Origin: Bacillota bacterium
GTDB taxonomy: Bacteria; Bacillota; Clostridia; Oscillospirales; Ruminococcaceae
DNA: 64,000 bases
NCBI GenBank assembly: GCA_029572815.1
Contig: JAKPUQ010000089.1
Span: 124,001 to 188,000, forward strand
Direction of reading: 5' to 3'
Part shown: in pieces, positions 8,779 to 18,265 of the stretch
How the letters are laid out: every line of letters begins with the position of its first letter
Position numbering within the stretch: position 1 is the first letter of the stretch
The notes under the pieces: generated by a model
Databases searched by the model: none
What the model was told of the DNA's origin: nothing
The model's input: the letters and a program-made list of their open reading frames with translations, nothing else
Made by a program: the position numbers and the translations under genes

Positions 8779-9645
8779 TTGAGAACAGTAAACAACTGGA
8801 AGGACTATATCATACTGGATGCCTCCGACGGCGAGAAGCTGGAAACATGGGGCGGCGTCAGCCTTGTCCGTCCCGACCCCCAGATAATCTGGAAGACCGA
8901 GCGCACCGACCCCCTGTGGAAGAATGCGGACGGTCACTACCACCGCTCAAATCAGGGCGGCGGCAAGTGGGAGTTCCGCAGAAAGCTTTCGGAGTCCTGG
9001 AATATAAGCTACGGAGACCTTACCTTCAATATCCGCCCCACGGGCTTCAAGCACACGGGACTTTTCCCTGAGCAGGCTGTGAACTGGGACTTCATGGCGG
9101 ATAAGATAAGGAACGCAGGGCGTGAGATAAACGTCCTCAACCTCTTTGCCTATACGGGCGGAGCTACTCTCGCCTGTGCGGCGGCAGGTGCCTCCGTTTG
9201 CCACGTTGACGCCTCAAAGGGCATGGTGCAGTGGGCGCGTGACAACGCCGCTGCTTCGGGACTTTCCGATAAGCCCGTCCGCTGGATAGTGGACGACTGT
9301 GAGAAGTTCATCGCCCGTGAGATACGCCGCGGACGCAAGTATGACGCGGTCATAATGGACCCGCCAAGCTACGGCAGAGGTCCGGGAGGAGAGGTCTGGA
9401 AGCTGGAAAACTGCGTCTATGACCTGGTGAAGCTCTGTTCGGGAGTTCTCTCCGATGAGCCGCTTTTCTTCCTGATAAACAGCTATACCACGGGACTTTC
9501 TCCCTCGGTAATGGGATATATCCTCGGAAGCGTCCTCACCGACAGGTTCGGCGGCAGGGTAAGCTTCGATGAGATAGGTCTTCCCGTTAAGTCCACGGGA
9601 ATGACGCTTCCCTGCGGCTCTACCGCTATCTGGGAGGCAAAGTAA
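8779..9645 (+). CDS. Class I SAM-dependent methyltransferase, RlmI/RlmK-like
   Basis: A 288-residue methyltransferase of the type that acts on rRNA cytosine or guanine. Motif I is NLFAYTGGATLACAAAG near residues 118-134, the acidic SAM contact is CHVDASKGM, and motif IV is VIMDPPSYGRG (about 192-202), typical of the RlmI/RlmK/RlmL group. It lacks the N-terminal PUA domain of full RlmI, so the RNA target is uncertain. TTG at 8779 is the start, with AAGGAG eight bases upstream. Last gene of the ruv-glmM run; a gap of 112 bp follows. Confidence 0.82.
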   Translation: MRTVNNWKDYIILDASDGEKLETWGGVSLVRPDPQIIWKTERTDPLWKNADGHYHRSNQGGGKWEFRRKLSESWNISYGDLTFNIRPTGFKHTGLFPEQAVNWDFMADKIRNAGREINVLNLFAYTGGATLACAAAGASVCHVDASKGMVQWARDNAAASGLSDKPVRWIVDDCEKFIAREIRRGRKYDAVIMDPPSYGRGPGGEVWKLENCVYDLVKLCSGVLSDEPLFFLINSYTTGLSPSVMGYILGSVLTDRFGGRVSFDEIGLPVKSTGMTLPCGSTAIWEAK

Positions 9646-9757
9646 AGCCTTCCGCATATCCACAGCCATATGCCGTGCTGCTGCGCGGCTTGCTATAAAT
9701 GCACATACGCGAAAAACATCACAAAACCACATCACAGTAAACAAAGGAGTAATAACC

Positions 9758-9952
9758 ATGGCAAAAAATGAAAGATTCGTCAAGACATATTCACAGGGCA
9801 AGCTTGTAGAGACCGAGATATGGGTGGATAAGGAAACAGGCGTTAACTACCTCTACCGCAAGGACGGTTATTCGGGCGGTCTGTGCGTACTGACCGACAA
9901 GGACGGCAAGCCCGTCGTATCCACAGCCGAGGAAATAGCTAACTTAAAGTAA
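9758..9952 (+). CDS. Small DUF6440-type protein
   Basis: A 64-residue protein with AAAGGAG upstream of the ATG. The pattern TEIWVDKETGVNYL, GYSGGL, then LTDKDGKPV matches what I recall of DUF6440, whose function is unknown. No membrane segment. A lipoprotein gene follows after 12 bp and may be co-transcribed. Reality of the gene is supported by the ribosome site and family-like pattern; the family name is from memory. Confidence 0.75.
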   Translation: MAKNERFVKTYSQGKLVETEIWVDKETGVNYLYRKDGYSGGLCVLTDKDGKPVVSTAEEIANLK

Positions 9953-9964
9953 AAAGGATATAAT

Positions 9965-10759
9965 ATGAAAAAAGCATTTATGGCAATTATCGCAGCAGCC
10001 GCTGTAATGGCATTTTCCGCAGTATCCTGCGGCAGTAAAAAAGAGGACAGCGGCGCAGTGAATGAGACCACAGCTGCTTCCGAAGAAGATACCACAGAGG
10101 CAGAGACAACAGATCCCGATAATGAAGAATATAGGGAACTTAAAAGGCGCGATGCTGAGGAGGGCGTTGATATAACTCCGAAGCCCCTGCCCGAATATGA
10201 CAATATACCTGAAGACTGGAAGGAAATATCCTACGAGAGGGTAAGCCTGAGGATACCTCCCGACCTTGAGGAAACAGAGATGTGGCCTTCCTATGTAAAG
10301 ACGTGCTACGGCAAGGAGGACAGCTTCAGAACGGCTTACATAGTCGAGAAAATGGAAAGTGAGAACGGCTTTTACATGAATTACAGCTTTCCCGAGATAA
10401 CCGAGGAGGCAGTGGCAGAGGCTTTCAGGGAACTGGGCATAGAATATGACGGGAGCCAGCTTTCAATGTATAAGGCGGTGCTTTCTCTGACAAGTGAAAT
10501 GCGCACCGACAGCAATGCCGAAAGCTTTGAGACGGCTATGCTTGCAAAGGAATTTGAACTTAGGTTCAGCTCCGAGGTCTATTACAGGCAGATAAACGGC
10601 TGTGACGTCTATTATCTGAAAGATGACTTGAGCCATGACGGCTTTTGGAGCTTTAATGCGATGATCTTCGTTTCCGACAGCGAGTACTATCAGGTGCAGG
10701 TCATCGGAGATACTATTGAGGAAGCACTGATGATGTGCTCAACGATCGATATAAAGTGA
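9965..10759 (+). CDS. Hypothetical lipoprotein
   Basis: A 264-residue lipoprotein: a hydrophobic signal peptide ends in SAVSC, giving lipid-modified C22. A Thr/Glu-rich linker follows (about 25-60), then a globular domain of about 190 residues that I do not recognise. It should sit on the outer face of the membrane. Its stop is 15 bp before ecfA1, but nothing in it resembles an ECF substrate-binding S component, which would be an integral membrane protein. Confidence 0.7.
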   Translation: MKKAFMAIIAAAAVMAFSAVSCGSKKEDSGAVNETTAASEEDTTEAETTDPDNEEYRELKRRDAEEGVDITPKPLPEYDNIPEDWKEISYERVSLRIPPDLEETEMWPSYVKTCYGKEDSFRTAYIVEKMESENGFYMNYSFPEITEEAVAEAFRELGIEYDGSQLSMYKAVLSLTSEMRTDSNAESFETAMLAKEFELRFSSEVYYRQINGCDVYYLKDDLSHDGFWSFNAMIFVSDSEYYQVQVIGDTIEEALMMCSTIDIK

Positions 10760-10774
10760 AGAACAGGGATAAAT

Positions 10775-11626
10775 ATGGATAATATAATCGAAATAAAGGG
10801 TCTGCACTTTTCATATGAGACCGACGACGAGGAGAAAAAGCCTGTCGAGGTACTGAAAGGTATTGACCTTGACATAAAGCAGGGCGAGTTCGTGGCGGTG
10901 CTGGGGCACAATGGCTGCGGCAAATCCACCCTCGCCAAACATCTGAACGCCATACTGCTCCCCACCGAGGGAACGGTAACGGTGGACGGTATAGACACAA
11001 AGGACGGGGAAAGACTCTTTGACCTGCGCCAGTGCGCGGGAATGGTGTTCCAGAACCCCGATAATCAGATAGTCTCCTCAATAGTTGAGGAGGACGTTGC
11101 CTTCGCTCTGGAAAATCTGGGCGTCCCCTACGAGGAGATGCGCAGACGGGTGGACGACAGTCTGAAAGCCGTGGGAATGTACGAGTACAGGCTCCATTCT
11201 CCCAGCCAGCTCTCGGGCGGTCAGAAGCAGAGGGTGGCAATAGCAGGCATAATCGCCATGGAGCCAAAGTGCATAATCCTTGACGAGCCCACTGCCATGC
11301 TGGACCCCCAGGGACGCAAGGAGGTGCTCGCCACCATACACCGCATGAACCGTGAAAAGGGCATAACCATTGTCCTCATAACCCATTATATGGACGAGGC
11401 TGCGGACTGCGACAGAGTGGTGGTCATGGACAAGGGCGAGGTAGTCCGTGACGATGTTCCCGAGAAGGTGTTCTCGCAGGTGGATAAGCTGAAAGCCATC
11501 GGTCTCGACGTGCCCCAGGTAACTGAGCTGGCATGGGAGCTGAGAAAGGCAGGCTGCGATATATCCCCCGAGATAATCACCGAGGAGGAGTGCGCCGCAG
11601 CTATCGAAAGGCTGTTCGCAGGATGA
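10775..11626 (+). CDS. ecfA1: ECF transporter ATPase EcfA1
   Basis: First ATPase of the energy-coupling factor module that powers vitamin and metal uptake with interchangeable S components. 283 residues: Walker [11 protein letters not shown] loop VFQNPDNQ, signature LSGGQKQR, Walker [14 protein letters not shown] and switch His in LITHYMD. The C-terminal region ([12 protein letters not shown]) is the Ecf-type extension that contacts EcfT. ecfA2 follows after 38 bp. No S component is visible in the window, as expected for a group II ECF module. Confidence 0.93.
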   Translation: MDNIIEIKGLHFSYETDDEEKKPVEVLKGIDLDIKQGEFVAVLGHNGCGKSTLAKHLNAILLPTEGTVTVDGIDTKDGERLFDLRQCAGMVFQNPDNQIVSSIVEEDVAFALENLGVPYEEMRRRVDDSLKAVGMYEYRLHSPSQLSGGQKQRVAIAGIIAMEPKCIILDEPTAMLDPQGRKEVLATIHRMNREKGITIVLITHYMDEAADCDRVVVMDKGEVVRDDVPEKVFSQVDKLKAIGLDVPQVTELAWELRKAGCDISPEIITEEECAAAIERLFAG

Positions 11627-11664
11627 GCTGCACGGCTGTTTAAAGAAAGAAAAGGAGAATAGAA

Positions 11665-12528
11665 TTGGCTATCCTTGAAACACAGGAGCTCACATATACC
11701 TACAGTCCCGGAACTCCCTTCGAGAAGACCGCTGTGGACCATGTGAGCCTTAAAATAGATGAGGGCGAAATGGTGGGCGTCATGGGTCATACCGGCTCGG
11801 GTAAATCCACGCTCATACAGCATTTCAACGGACTCCTCAGACCTACGTCGGGAAAGGTCCTTCTCGACGGAAAAGACATCTGGGCGGACAAGGACAAGAT
11901 AAGAGACGTGCGCTTCAAGGTGGGGCTTGTTTTCCAGTACCCCGAGTATCAGATATTCGAGGAGACTGTATACAAGGACATCGCCTTCGGTCCCAGGAAT
12001 ATGGGACTTGACGAGGCTGAGATAAAGCGCCGCGTCCATGAGACCGCAAATGATATAGGTCTTTCGGAGGAGCTTCTGGAGCGATCTCCCTTTGAGCTTT
12101 CGGGCGGTCAGAAGCGCCGTGTGGCTATCGCAGGCGTTATGGCTATGGAGCCGAGAGTGCTCATTCTGGACGAGCCCACCGCAGGTCTCGACCCAGCGGG
12201 AAGGGACAAGATACTTGAGCATATCAAGCGCTATCATCAGCGCACAAAGAACACTATCCTCATAGTCTCTCACAGTATGGAGGACATCGCCTCCTTTGCG
12301 GACAAGATACTTGTCATGAGCAAGGCAAAGCTCTTCTGCTATGACGAGACGGTTAAGGTGTTCGCAAGAGCCGACGAGATATCTCAGATAGGTCTCGACG
12401 TACCACAGATAACCAGAGTTTTCGGAGAGCTGAAACGCAGGGGGCTGGACTTCGGCAAGGAAGTCTACACCGTGGAGTATGCCCGCGACCTGCTTCTCCG
12501 CAAGCTTAAGGAAAGGGAGGTACGCTGA
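11665..12528 (+). CDS. ecfA2: ECF transporter ATPase EcfA2
   Basis: Second ATPase of the ECF module, 287 residues. Walker A GHTGSGKST, Q loop VFQYPEYQ, signature LSGGQKRR, Walker B VLILDEPTAGLDP and switch region IVSHSMED are all present, with the C-terminal GLDVPQITRV element. TTG at 11665 is the start, with AAGGAG eight bases upstream. Its stop codon directly abuts the ATG of ecfT, indicating coupled translation. Confidence 0.93.
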   Translation: MAILETQELTYTYSPGTPFEKTAVDHVSLKIDEGEMVGVMGHTGSGKSTLIQHFNGLLRPTSGKVLLDGKDIWADKDKIRDVRFKVGLVFQYPEYQIFEETVYKDIAFGPRNMGLDEAEIKRRVHETANDIGLSEELLERSPFELSGGQKRRVAIAGVMAMEPRVLILDEPTAGLDPAGRDKILEHIKRYHQRTKNTILIVSHSMEDIASFADKILVMSKAKLFCYDETVKVFARADEISQIGLDVPQITRVFGELKRRGLDFGKEVYTVEYARDLLLRKLKEREVR

Positions 12529-13332
12529 ATGCTGAGAGATATCACCATCGGACAGTATTTCCCCGGAGACAGCGTTATCCACAGGCTTGACCCAAGGTTC
12601 AAGATAGTGATAACCATTCTCTATATAGTAATGCTTTTTTCGGGTGGAAATTACCTCTGCCTGGCGGTGGGAGCCGTCTTCACCATAGGTGCAATACTCC
12701 TGTCGAAGATACCGCTGAAAATGTTCGTGAAGAGCGTGAAGCCGCTGTTTATCTTCCTTCTGATAACAGCCTTTATAAACCTGTTCTTCATGAGCCGCGG
12801 AAACGTGCTCCTGCACTGGAAATTCATAAAGATAACAGACGAAGGCGTGAATACCAGCGTATTCATGGTGGTGAGGATAGTCCTGCTCATCATGGGAAGC
12901 TCACTGCTGACATATACTACCTCGCCCATAACGCTGACCGACGCCATAGAGCGGCTGCTCTCGCCGCTCAGAAAGATAAAGTTCCCCGTACATGAGCTGG
13001 CGATGATGATGTCCATAGCGCTCAGATTCATCCCCACTCTCATCGAGGAGACGGACAAGATAATGTCCGCACAGAAAGCCCGTGGGGCCGAAATAGATAC
13101 AGGAAGCTTCACAACGAGAGCAAAGAACCTCATCTCCATACTGGTGCCCCTGTTCATCTCCGCATTCAGACGTGCGGACGAGCTGGCTACGGCTATGGAG
13201 TGCCGCTGCTATCACGGCGGAGAGGGAAGAACACGTCTCAGACAGCTGAAATCTGCCCCCCGCGATTATATCGCACTGGGCGTGACCGTCCTGTTTCTTG
13301 CTGGAGTAATAGTTCTGGGAAGGCTGTTCTGA
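12529..13332 (+). CDS. ecfT: ECF transporter transmembrane protein EcfT
   Basis: Membrane scaffold of the ECF module, 267 residues. It begins IGQYFPGDSVIHRLDPR, the usual EcfT start, and has several membrane spans. The Ala-Arg-Gly coupling motifs are visible as QKARGAE and ATAMECRCY, which in this family dock the two ATPases. GGGAGGT lies seven bases before the ATG, inside ecfA2. It is followed by a yfhO-like gene rather than directly by truA. Confidence 0.92.
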   Translation: MLRDITIGQYFPGDSVIHRLDPRFKIVITILYIVMLFSGGNYLCLAVGAVFTIGAILLSKIPLKMFVKSVKPLFIFLLITAFINLFFMSRGNVLLHWKFIKITDEGVNTSVFMVVRIVLLIMGSSLLTYTTSPITLTDAIERLLSPLRKIKFPVHELAMMMSIALRFIPTLIEETDKIMSAQKARGAEIDTGSFTTRAKNLISILVPLFISAFRRADELATAMECRCYHGGEGRTRLRQLKSAPRDYIALGVTVLFLAGVIVLGRLF

Positions 13333-13354
13333 TACGAACAAAAGAGAGGAAAAA

Positions 13355-16258
13355 ATGAACAAAGAGGAAAAACGAGCCGCAAGGCACTCACGGCTTGAGC
13401 GGTTCAGAAAAGGAAAATTCTACGGGATACTGTACGAAAAGGGAGTCCTGTACTTCCTGCTTTCGTTCCTTATCCCATTTGCGATAATGCTGTACGCCTT
13501 CGGCGTTTACGGCGTTCACCCCTTCGGAGACAGGCAGATACTTGTGGTCGACCTGTGGCATCAGTACTACCCCTTCTTCAGGGTGGTGCATGAGAAGCTC
13601 ATAAACGGAGGCTCATTCCTGTACTCCTGGGAAAACGGTATGGGCACAAATTTCCTGTCGCTCATATCCTATTACGCGGCAAGCCCGCTTAACTGGCTCT
13701 CGGTGTTCTTCGGCGAGGGCAATGAACGTGACGCCCTCACGTTCATACTGGCGGCAAAGATAGGCTTCGCAGGAGCCTTTTTCAGCACATTCCTGCGTTA
13801 TACATATAAGCGCAAGGACTTCAGCATATGTATGTTCTCGGTGATGTACGCCCTTTGCAGCTACACCCTGGGCTATTACTGGAACGTCATGTGGTTCGAC
13901 ACCATAGCGCTTTTCCCTCTGGTCATGATGGGTATAGTAATGATATGCCGCGAGGGAAAGTGGAAGGTGTTCACCTTCGGTCTTGCGCTGTCACTCATAG
14001 CAAACTACTATGTGGGATACTTCACCTGTATATTCTCGGTGTTCATGTTCGCCTCAGCAAGCATTATCGAGTGCAGGGGAATAAAGAACTGGTTCAGGAA
14101 GCTCTTTCTTATGATACGCTCCTCAGTCCTGGGCATCGGTCTGGGAGGCTTCATACTCCTGCCTGCCTATTACGGATTGCAGCTCACATACAGTGCCAAC
14201 AACACCATGCCCCGGGAGATGACTTTCTACGAGGACTGGAAAAAGATATTCGCAAACCTGCTCTCCTATGATGAGCCCACAAAGGTGGACGGACTTCCCA
14301 ACTTTGCCTGCGGAATGCTGGCGGTGATGCTCTTCGGAGTGTTCCTGCTGTCCTTCGGCATAAAGATAAGGGAGAAGATATCCTCACTGATAATGCTGGG
14401 CATAATCGCGGTGAGCTGTAACATGAATATCCTCAACTTCATCTGGCACGGCTTTCACTTCACCAATCAGATACCCTACAGATTTGCCTTTATATTCAGC
14501 TTTGTGCTGGCGGCTTCGGCTTTCAGGGCGCTGGACGTGATCCTCAAAAAGGGAATAAAGATTTACCAGCTCATACTGATGCCAATAGCCCCGGTCACGG
14601 TGTTCGTCCTCAACCGCATGGTGGAGGGTGACGCCTTCAAGCCCTCACAGGCTTTCAAAAGCTCCATCGTCATCACTATTGCCTTCTGGCTCATATTCAT
14701 AGCGGCGAAGATATTCCCCTTCAGGACACCGAAAAGGAGAAATGTGCTGCTCACACTGGCGCTTTCGGCGGCGGTGTTCAGTGAATTCGTCAGCAATGCA
14801 CAGATGGGTGTGAAGACCGTTGACACCACAGGCTACAGCGACTACCCCGCCAGCGGCAGTGAGGTCAGGGAGCTCCTTGACGATACGGCAAAGAAGGACA
14901 AGTCACTGTTCTACCGCACGGAGATGACTCAGACCTACACCCTTAACGACAGTGCCCTCTACGGCTACCGCGGAGTGTCACAGTTCTCGTCGGCGGCAAA
15001 TGTCTCGGTGACCACAATGTTCAAGCGCCTGGGGCTCTATGCCTCTGAGGCAGGCAACAGGTACCACTACAGAACATCTACCCCCGTTGTGAATTCGCTT
15101 CTGGGAATAAAATACATCATCAAGAAGGGCGGCGACCTCAATTCCGAGGCGTGGGTGCTTGAGGAGAAGGACTCCGCAGGCTCATCGCACATCTATGAAA
15201 ACCGCTATCCTCTGTCCCTTGGCTTTATGGTCAAGGACAAGGTTCTCCTTATGGAGGACAGCGGCGGCGCCAATCCCTTTGAGTATCAGAATGACCTTAT
15301 CCGCAGGGTCTCAGGCATTGAGGACAAGCTTTTTGTGGCTCAGCCCGTAGCTCTTGTGGAATACGAAGGACTTGACGTAACAAAGAACGGATACGGAAAC
15401 TACACATTCGAGAACGTATCAGAGGAGCCTACTGGAAGTGCTGTATACACCTATGACTGCCTGGAGGGAAGCGCCCTCTACGGCTATGCAAACGGCACCG
15501 GCGGCACCTGCGATACCCTTGAGATAAAATGCGGCGATGACCTGGTTGATTCCGGCAAGCTCATCGAGAGCTATCCCATAGTATTCACCATGGGCAACGG
15601 GCAGGAGGGGGATACCTCTACCGTGAGGATAACCTCCAACAAGGACCACAAGACAGGCAACTTCAAGCTGATGATATACGCCCTCAACAAGGAGGTCTTC
15701 ACAAAGGCTTACGACGAGCTGGCGGACGAGCAGCTCAACATAACCGAGTTTTCCGACAGGAAGATAAGGGGAGAGCTCACCGCAAAGGAGGACGGCATAC
15801 TTTTCCTGTCCATACCCTATGAAAAGGGCTGGAAGGTGTATATCGACGGCGAGAGGGCTGAGACCTTCAAGCTGCTCCAGGCCGTGACAGGCGTTAAGGT
15901 TGCCGAGGGCAGCCATGATATCCGCATAGAGTATACCCCCGAGGGCTTCCCTCTGGGAGTGACTATAACCTTCATCAGTCTCGGACTGGTAATACTGATA
16001 ATTCTTGCCGACAGAAGAAGGCTGAGAAAGCGCAGGAGAACAGCTCCCGCGGAGGAGCTTCCTCAGGAGGAGCTTCAGGATCAGCCCCCATTCAACTACA
16101 GGGCTGAGGTTTATGACCGGGTCTGCGAATCCCTCATTGGCGAGGACGTGGGCAGGGTAGAGGATACCGAGGTCATACTGTATGACGGAAGCAAGGAGAC
16201 GGAAAAGGAGGTCGGTGATGCGCAATCTGAAAGTGACAATAGCCTACAGGGGAACTAA
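13355..16258 (+). CDS. YfhO family membrane protein
   Basis: A 967-residue polytopic membrane protein. The N-terminal part (about 25-480) has around a dozen membrane spans and the family hallmarks VVDLWHQYYPF and SFLYSWENGMG. A large extracellular domain follows (about 480-865), then one last span (GVTITFISLGLVILIIL) and an acidic cytoplasmic tail. In Bacillus, YfhO is involved in lipoteichoic acid glycosylation and resembles lipid-linked-sugar glycosyltransferases; the same reaction here is inference. Its last 41 bases overlap the start of truA. The ribosome site is GAGAGG before the ATG. Confidence 0.82.
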   Translation: MNKEEKRAARHSRLERFRKGKFYGILYEKGVLYFLLSFLIPFAIMLYAFGVYGVHPFGDRQILVVDLWHQYYPFFRVVHEKLINGGSFLYSWENGMGTNFLSLISYYAASPLNWLSVFFGEGNERDALTFILAAKIGFAGAFFSTFLRYTYKRKDFSICMFSVMYALCSYTLGYYWNVMWFDTIALFPLVMMGIVMICREGKWKVFTFGLALSLIANYYVGYFTCIFSVFMFASASIIECRGIKNWFRKLFLMIRSSVLGIGLGGFILLPAYYGLQLTYSANNTMPREMTFYEDWKKIFANLLSYDEPTKVDGLPNFACGMLAVMLFGVFLLSFGIKIREKISSLIMLGIIAVSCNMNILNFIWHGFHFTNQIPYRFAFIFSFVLAASAFRALDVILKKGIKIYQLILMPIAPVTVFVLNRMVEGDAFKPSQAFKSSIVITIAFWLIFIAAKIFPFRTPKRRNVLLTLALSAAVFSEFVSNAQMGVKTVDTTGYSDYPASGSEVRELLDDTAKKDKSLFYRTEMTQTYTLNDSALYGYRGVSQFSSAANVSVTTMFKRLGLYASEAGNRYHYRTSTPVVNSLLGIKYIIKKGGDLNSEAWVLEEKDSAGSSHIYENRYPLSLGFMVKDKVLLMEDSGGANPFEYQNDLIRRVSGIEDKLFVAQPVALVEYEGLDVTKNGYGNYTFENVSEEPTGSAVYTYDCLEGSALYGYANGTGGTCDTLEIKCGDDLVDSGKLIESYPIVFTMGNGQEGDTSTVRITSNKDHKTGNFKLMIYALNKEVFTKAYDELADEQLNITEFSDRKIRGELTAKEDGILFLSIPYEKGWKVYIDGERAETFKLLQAVTGVKVAEGSHDIRIEYTPEGFPLGVTITFISLGLVILIILADRRRLRKRRRTAPAEELPQEELQDQPPFNYRAEVYDRVCESLIGEDVGRVEDTEVILYDGSKETEKEVGDAQSESDNSLQGN

Positions 16259-16982
16259 GTATCACGGCTTCCAGCGGCAGAGCAACGCGGTAACGGTGCA
16301 GGAGGCGCTTGAAAAGGCACTTTCAAAGGTTCTCAACGAGCCTGTGACCATTACGGGCTGTTCAAGAACGGATACGGGAGTCCACGCTAATATGTTCTGC
16401 TTCAATGTGAAGACCACAAGCAAAATACACTGCCTGGGTTTTTGCAGAGGAGTAAACGGCGAGCTGCCCGACGACATATCCGTTCTAAGCTGTGAGGACG
16501 TCCCCGAGGACTTCCACGCGCGGTTCGACTGCAAGGGCAAGGAGTACATTTACAAGATACACTGCAGCGAATCGAAAAATCCCTTTGCCGCCGACCTTAT
16601 GCTCCACTACAGGAGAAAATTCGACATAGAGGCGGCAAGAAGGGCGGCACAATATTTTGTGGGTACCCACGATTTCTCCTCATTTTGTGCCGATTGTACA
16701 AATGTTTCCACCACTGTAAGGACGATTTATTCCTTCAGAATAGAAAATAGTGGAGATTCTGTGATAATGCTTGTAAAAGGCAACGGTTTTTTGTATAATA
16801 TGATTAGGATAATGGCAGGGACTCTTCTGGACGTCAGCGAAAAGCGCATCTCGCCCGATGATATCCCCGCTATCCTTGCCGCAAAGGACCGCCTGAAAGC
16901 AGGCAGGACAGCCATGGCTCACGGACTGTATCTGAACCGCGTGTTCTACAGCGAGGACGAGCTTATGAAAGATACATACTGA
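16218..16982 (+). CDS. truA: tRNA pseudouridine(38-40) synthase TruA
   Basis: Isomerises uridine to pseudouridine at positions 38-40 of tRNA anticodon stems. 254 residues; the catalytic aspartate is D52 in GCSRTDTGVHA, and the family segments FDCKGKEYIYKI and GNGFLYNMIRIMAGTL are clear. The ATG at 16218 has AGGAGGT five bases upstream, inside the yfhO gene, so the two overlap by 41 bp in different frames. The ecfA1-ecfA2-ecfT-truA order is common in Firmicutes; here yfhO is inserted. Confidence 0.94.
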   Translation: MRNLKVTIAYRGTKYHGFQRQSNAVTVQEALEKALSKVLNEPVTITGCSRTDTGVHANMFCFNVKTTSKIHCLGFCRGVNGELPDDISVLSCEDVPEDFHARFDCKGKEYIYKIHCSESKNPFAADLMLHYRRKFDIEAARRAAQYFVGTHDFSSFCADCTNVSTTVRTIYSFRIENSGDSVIMLVKGNGFLYNMIRIMAGTLLDVSEKRISPDDIPAILAAKDRLKAGRTAMAHGLYLNRVFYSEDELMKDTY

Positions 16983-17028
16983 TGAGGCGGCTCTCATCAG
17001 CAAGAACAAAGGATAAGGAGGTGTCAGT

Positions 17029-18201
17029 GTGCCGAAAATGTATGACGCCGATGATATAGTCGATCTTAAAAATCGCAAAAGACGGCGGAAAAGACTTATG
17101 CGGTTTCTGACTATCCTGCTTATAGCGGGCATTGGAGCGGGTCTTTATTTTACCCGCGACAAGTGGTATAATAAGTTAAGGGGTATAGGAGAGCAGTATA
17201 GGACTATCGTTAATTCAGGACAGCTGGCTGAGGGAAATTTTCCCATCGAGGTCAGCGGAGGAGCAGATTACCAGTTTGAGCTTTCAGACAGGAAAATGAT
17301 CGTGCTCAGCGATACCTATGCTTATTTCTACGACACTGACGGAGCGCTTCTGAGACGCCGTCAGCATACATACACCAATACGGTGCTCCGTGCTGCAGGG
17401 GGAAAGGCCCTGCTCTATGAAAACGGAGGAAACGAGCTTTGCGTAGAGGACGAAGATAAGGTCATCTATTCAAAGACGTTTGCTAATAATCTCATTCTCT
17501 TCGCAAGAATAAGCGAGGAGGGGTATACGGCTGTTGTCACAACTTCTGACAAATACAGCTGTGAGATCGTTGTATATGATAAAAGGGGAAAGGACATATA
17601 CAACCGAAAGTGTATCGAAAGGATCAGCGACCTTAGCTTCATTGAGAGAAGCAAGGGCTGCGTGCTGAGCTATATCTCAGCAGAAAACGGTCAGCTCGTT
17701 ACAAATGTTCAGGAAATAGACTTCAGTGAGGAGGGAGAACACTGGACTTCTCCCGGACTCAACACCCTCGGTCTTGACGTTTTCGGCTACGGAAAGGGCG
17801 CCTTCGTGCTTGGTACGGACGCCTGCGGCTATGTGGACGACAACGGTCAGATCAGCTCTTATTATTCCTATGACGGCAAGCTTGCCGCAGGTGCAAGCGA
17901 GGGCGGTAATTCCGCCGTTATCGTCAACGATAATGACAGAAGAAAATATGTGCTGGCACTGTTCAAGGGAGGCAATACCGAAGCCCGTATCATCGAGCTC
18001 GATGCCCCTTCTATAGATGTAGCCATATATGAGGACCTTGTCTACGTTATGTGTCAGGGACATATCAAAGCCTATGACTTCAACGGCGGACTGCGCTCCA
18101 TCGCTGATGTCAGTGACGCATATACGGGATTTTTGCGGAGCGACGATCATATTTTCCTGAAGGGTTATAATAAAATAGACCGTATAGACTATGAAAGCTG
18201 A
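17029..18201 (+). CDS. DUF5711 family membrane-anchored protein
   Basis: A 390-residue protein with a basic N-terminus (NRKRRRKR), one membrane span near residues 25-42 and a large outside domain of short repeating beta-rich blocks (VLSDTYAYFYDTDG, IVVYDKRGKDIY, VLGTDACGYVDDNG), suggesting a beta-propeller. This matches what I know of DUF5711, function unknown. GTG at 17029 is the start, with AAGGAGG seven bases upstream. A CvpA-like membrane protein follows, and the two could form a small envelope unit. Confidence 0.75.
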   Translation: MPKMYDADDIVDLKNRKRRRKRLMRFLTILLIAGIGAGLYFTRDKWYNKLRGIGEQYRTIVNSGQLAEGNFPIEVSGGADYQFELSDRKMIVLSDTYAYFYDTDGALLRRRQHTYTNTVLRAAGGKALLYENGGNELCVEDEDKVIYSKTFANNLILFARISEEGYTAVVTTSDKYSCEIVVYDKRGKDIYNRKCIERISDLSFIERSKGCVLSYISAENGQLVTNVQEIDFSEEGEHWTSPGLNTLGLDVFGYGKGAFVLGTDACGYVDDNGQISSYYSYDGKLAAGASEGGNSAVIVNDNDRRKYVLALFKGGNTEARIIELDAPSIDVAIYEDLVYVMCQGHIKAYDFNGGLRSIADVSDAYTGFLRSDDHIFLKGYNKIDRIDYES

Positions 18202-18265
18202 CTTTTGATGCATTTATCAATCAATCGAAGGGAGGCAGCGTCACCTGACAAATGACGCGAATTTT

